Assembly: GCA_024449915.1 (NCBI GenBank)
Contig: JAMZAV010000767.1
Span: 1 to 64,000, forward strand
Length of the DNA stretch: 64,000 bases
DNA from: Sweltsa coloradensis
Lineage: Eukaryota > Arthropoda > Insecta > Plecoptera > Chloroperlidae
Direction of reading: 5' to 3'
Each line of letters opens with the position of its first letter. Positions within the stretch are counted from its first letter, which is position 1. Below, piece by piece: positions 62,076 through 64,000 of this stretch. A program made the position numbers and the translations under genes. The notes beneath the pieces are model-generated. The model did no database searches, was not told the origin of the DNA, and saw only the letters and a list, made by a program, of their open reading frames with translations.

Positions 62076-64000
62076 TTCCGGTCTATTGTTAAAGGGCTCT
62101 TATTTTCAAAAAGAGCAAATTCGAGGTGTTGCAATTTAATTTAAGACATTAAACCTGAACACAACAAGCTATTTGTCAACTGCCAAATGTGACCAATTCC
62201 CTTTTAAGTCAGGAATAACCAAACTGCCTGGATCGAAGCGACGACTTTCAGAATAATAATCATTGTCGCTTGTAAGCACTATAGCTGTTCTAATTCAAGT
62301 TTACGTGTACCCACTTCCCTCTCAAAATGTGCAGTGTTCTCATTAATTCACTCGGTGTATTACAACACGACCTTTCGGCTGATGAATATTTGGGAACACG
62401 AGAAGAACCACGGGAACAACCTTGGAAGAAAGCTGAGAGAATATGTTGTGTTCTACAAGAACACTGGTCTAGAAGCCTCAAATGTGGTATATATTATGTA
62501 TGTAGATGAAGGACTACTTTCATTGAATGTACGAAGAAATACAAGCACTACCTCTCAATGAAAACTGCGTTCTCAAAAGGCACCACCCAAATAATATTTC
62601 GAGCAGATAAATTGAAATCAAATTAATCTGGTTGAATTAGTTGATGGGTTGGGGGTTATTTTATATGGAACAATCTATACGTGTTTCTTTTTGTAAATTT
62701 TTACGACAGAGTCTATATTAATCTCAATAAAAATTATTACTTTTAATTCAAAGTCGCGAACAAATATACTTGATATATTAAGATTCATTCATTTCACGTT
62801 ATCGTGATGTCGCCATGTCACTCAAGGCGACTTCAGACATGTTTTACTTTTAGCTTCTAGATCCGAATAGTCTACAAAGGTGTTATTTTCTGTATAGCAT
62901 TAACATCTGGTAATATTGATTATTGAAGATGCATTTATGTATTTACTCATATCCTTGTCCTTGTTTTTTATTGAATTCTCATAACTGAATATGATAGGCG
63001 TAAAATAAGTAAATCATTAAATATGACATCGATACTATTTTTATTTAAAATATGCAACACACTCACATTGACTATATATTATATATTTCATTGCAATATC
63101 CTTTTGAATTTAAGATTAATTACTTAATGTTTAGTTGCTAAACAGTAAACAGGAGTAAGTACCGACGCGATGTGACATTCTTATCTGCAACATATTTACG
63201 AGTGGTAAGAAAACTGTAAATATTTAAAAAAAAATAACAATCTATTTTGTAAGTGGAATTCCCCCCAATTCTTACTCACTCATTTCATTTTTTCATCACT
63301 ACGTATATTTTAGTGCTTAAAACGTTTTTATCATTTTTTGGAGTTCATTTTCTTTCCTATTTTCTTTTCTCATACCCTTTTCCCTTTATCCGCTATAGGC
63401 CTACTTTTCTTTATACAAATGTGTTTCGATATTGACACTTCTTATTATGTGGTTTTAAAAAGCCACATTAACAACTTCTATATTTCCTTTCAAAAAGGTT
63501 TATTCATTGAATGCGGTTTGATATATGACTGGTCTTCATGTACCACTTTGTTGCTTCAATGATCTTTCCTCTGTATACACCTGCGCTAACTCTAAATTGA
63601 TGTCATTAAATAACACAATGTCTTTGTTGTCTTGCATTGCATGGTGACACACTGAACCTTCGTCGGCGTGGGCAGATCTGTTGCCTTTGTTGCTTCAATG
63701 CAGTTTCTTTGAATGATGGATTTCCAGTGTCTTCAATTGCCGTTTTCTAAAAGTTATAATTTTTTATCGACACACACTTAAATCGTTTATCAGCTACGCT
63801 TTCGATTGTAATTTTTTTTTAATTGTTTTGTTCCATGTTTTGATATTTTCCTAAGGGTTCATTTATAAATTGTCGTTATAAATTCGCCTGCTCATAACTT
63901 ATTACATTGATCACAATATATAAACAATTACATTATTACAATTTTTTGTAATTGGTTACCTCGTTGTATGTTGAAGTATGATTTGTATTTTGTAATGTTT
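62076..64000. other. Polished AT-rich intergenic segment
   Basis: Unique sequence to the window end. The longest frames are 60-75 codons without a domain. A 'YVDE' string in the frame at 62,334-62,561 is not a reverse-transcriptase motif in context. No RNA gene or repeat copy was recognised. Confidence 0.45.

Noticed and set aside
62334..62561. 'YVDE' as a reverse transcriptase active-site box
   Set aside because: It is not the YxDD form, no flanking RT motifs are present, and the frame is only 75 codons.
1..64000. A bacterial-style operon or defence system
   Set aside because: No dense gene array, no ribosome-binding-site and ORF pattern, and all repeats are of eukaryotic SINE or MITE type.

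Overview
This window looks like intergenic, repeat-dominated nuclear DNA from an animal. I found no protein-coding gene I can defend. The longest open frames (up to about 150 codons) lie in low-complexity or tandem-repeat DNA, none shows a recognisable domain, and I saw no reverse transcriptase, integrase or transposase motif. The animal assignment rests on tRNA-derived and 5S-rRNA-derived SINEs, several inverted-repeat (MITE or foldback) elements and long satellite arrays. An invertebrate is the best guess, because the SINE body and the 'aaatttcatcaagatcgg' type of text resemble transposons of arthropods and other invertebrates. The phylum is not resolved.

Sequence quality is a patchwork, and this controls how the window can be read. 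Roughly 8,460-10,400, 19,000-31,590, 38,490-48,100 and 62,080-64,000 look polished. Roughly 1-8,440, 10,500-18,900, 31,594-38,488 and 48,110-62,030 look like unpolished long-read consensus, with inflated homopolymers and bases converted to runs of A, T, G or C. Reading frames there cannot be trusted. The best proof is internal: 31,594-38,488 is a noisy second copy of the clean segment 23,681-31,593.

Layout. 1-3,140: a ~78-bp minisatellite, a fragment of a dispersed element (called E2 here) and a ~1-kb direct repeat carrying a MITE. 4,840-5,516: two tRNA-headed SINEs. 6,677-8,440: a GC-rich ~170-bp tandem repeat followed by ~1.1 kb of C-rich, G-poor tract with its own repeats. 9,556-10,508: another tRNA-headed SINE beside a full E2 copy. 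13,136-17,480: a noisy cluster of tRNA-like SINE pieces. 19,450-23,680: mostly unique AT-rich DNA. 23,681-38,488: the two-copy ~7.9-kb segment, ending in a short hairpin. 40,946-42,334: a 646-bp foldback element abutting a second E2 copy. 43,858-47,075: a SINE cluster, including a 5S-headed SINE next to another foldback. 47,230-48,098: a ~225-bp tandem repeat. 48,540-48,910: a ~125-bp minisatellite. 51,960-62,075: a ~10-kb array of a ~325-bp satellite arranged as two successive palindromes. 62,080-64,000: AT-rich unique DNA.

The most interesting points are three. A tRNA-headed SINE and a 5S-headed SINE share one body and tail, which implies head exchange. The satellite array is organised as alternating inverted blocks. 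The 7.9-kb duplication mixes assembly noise with stretches of apparently real divergence.
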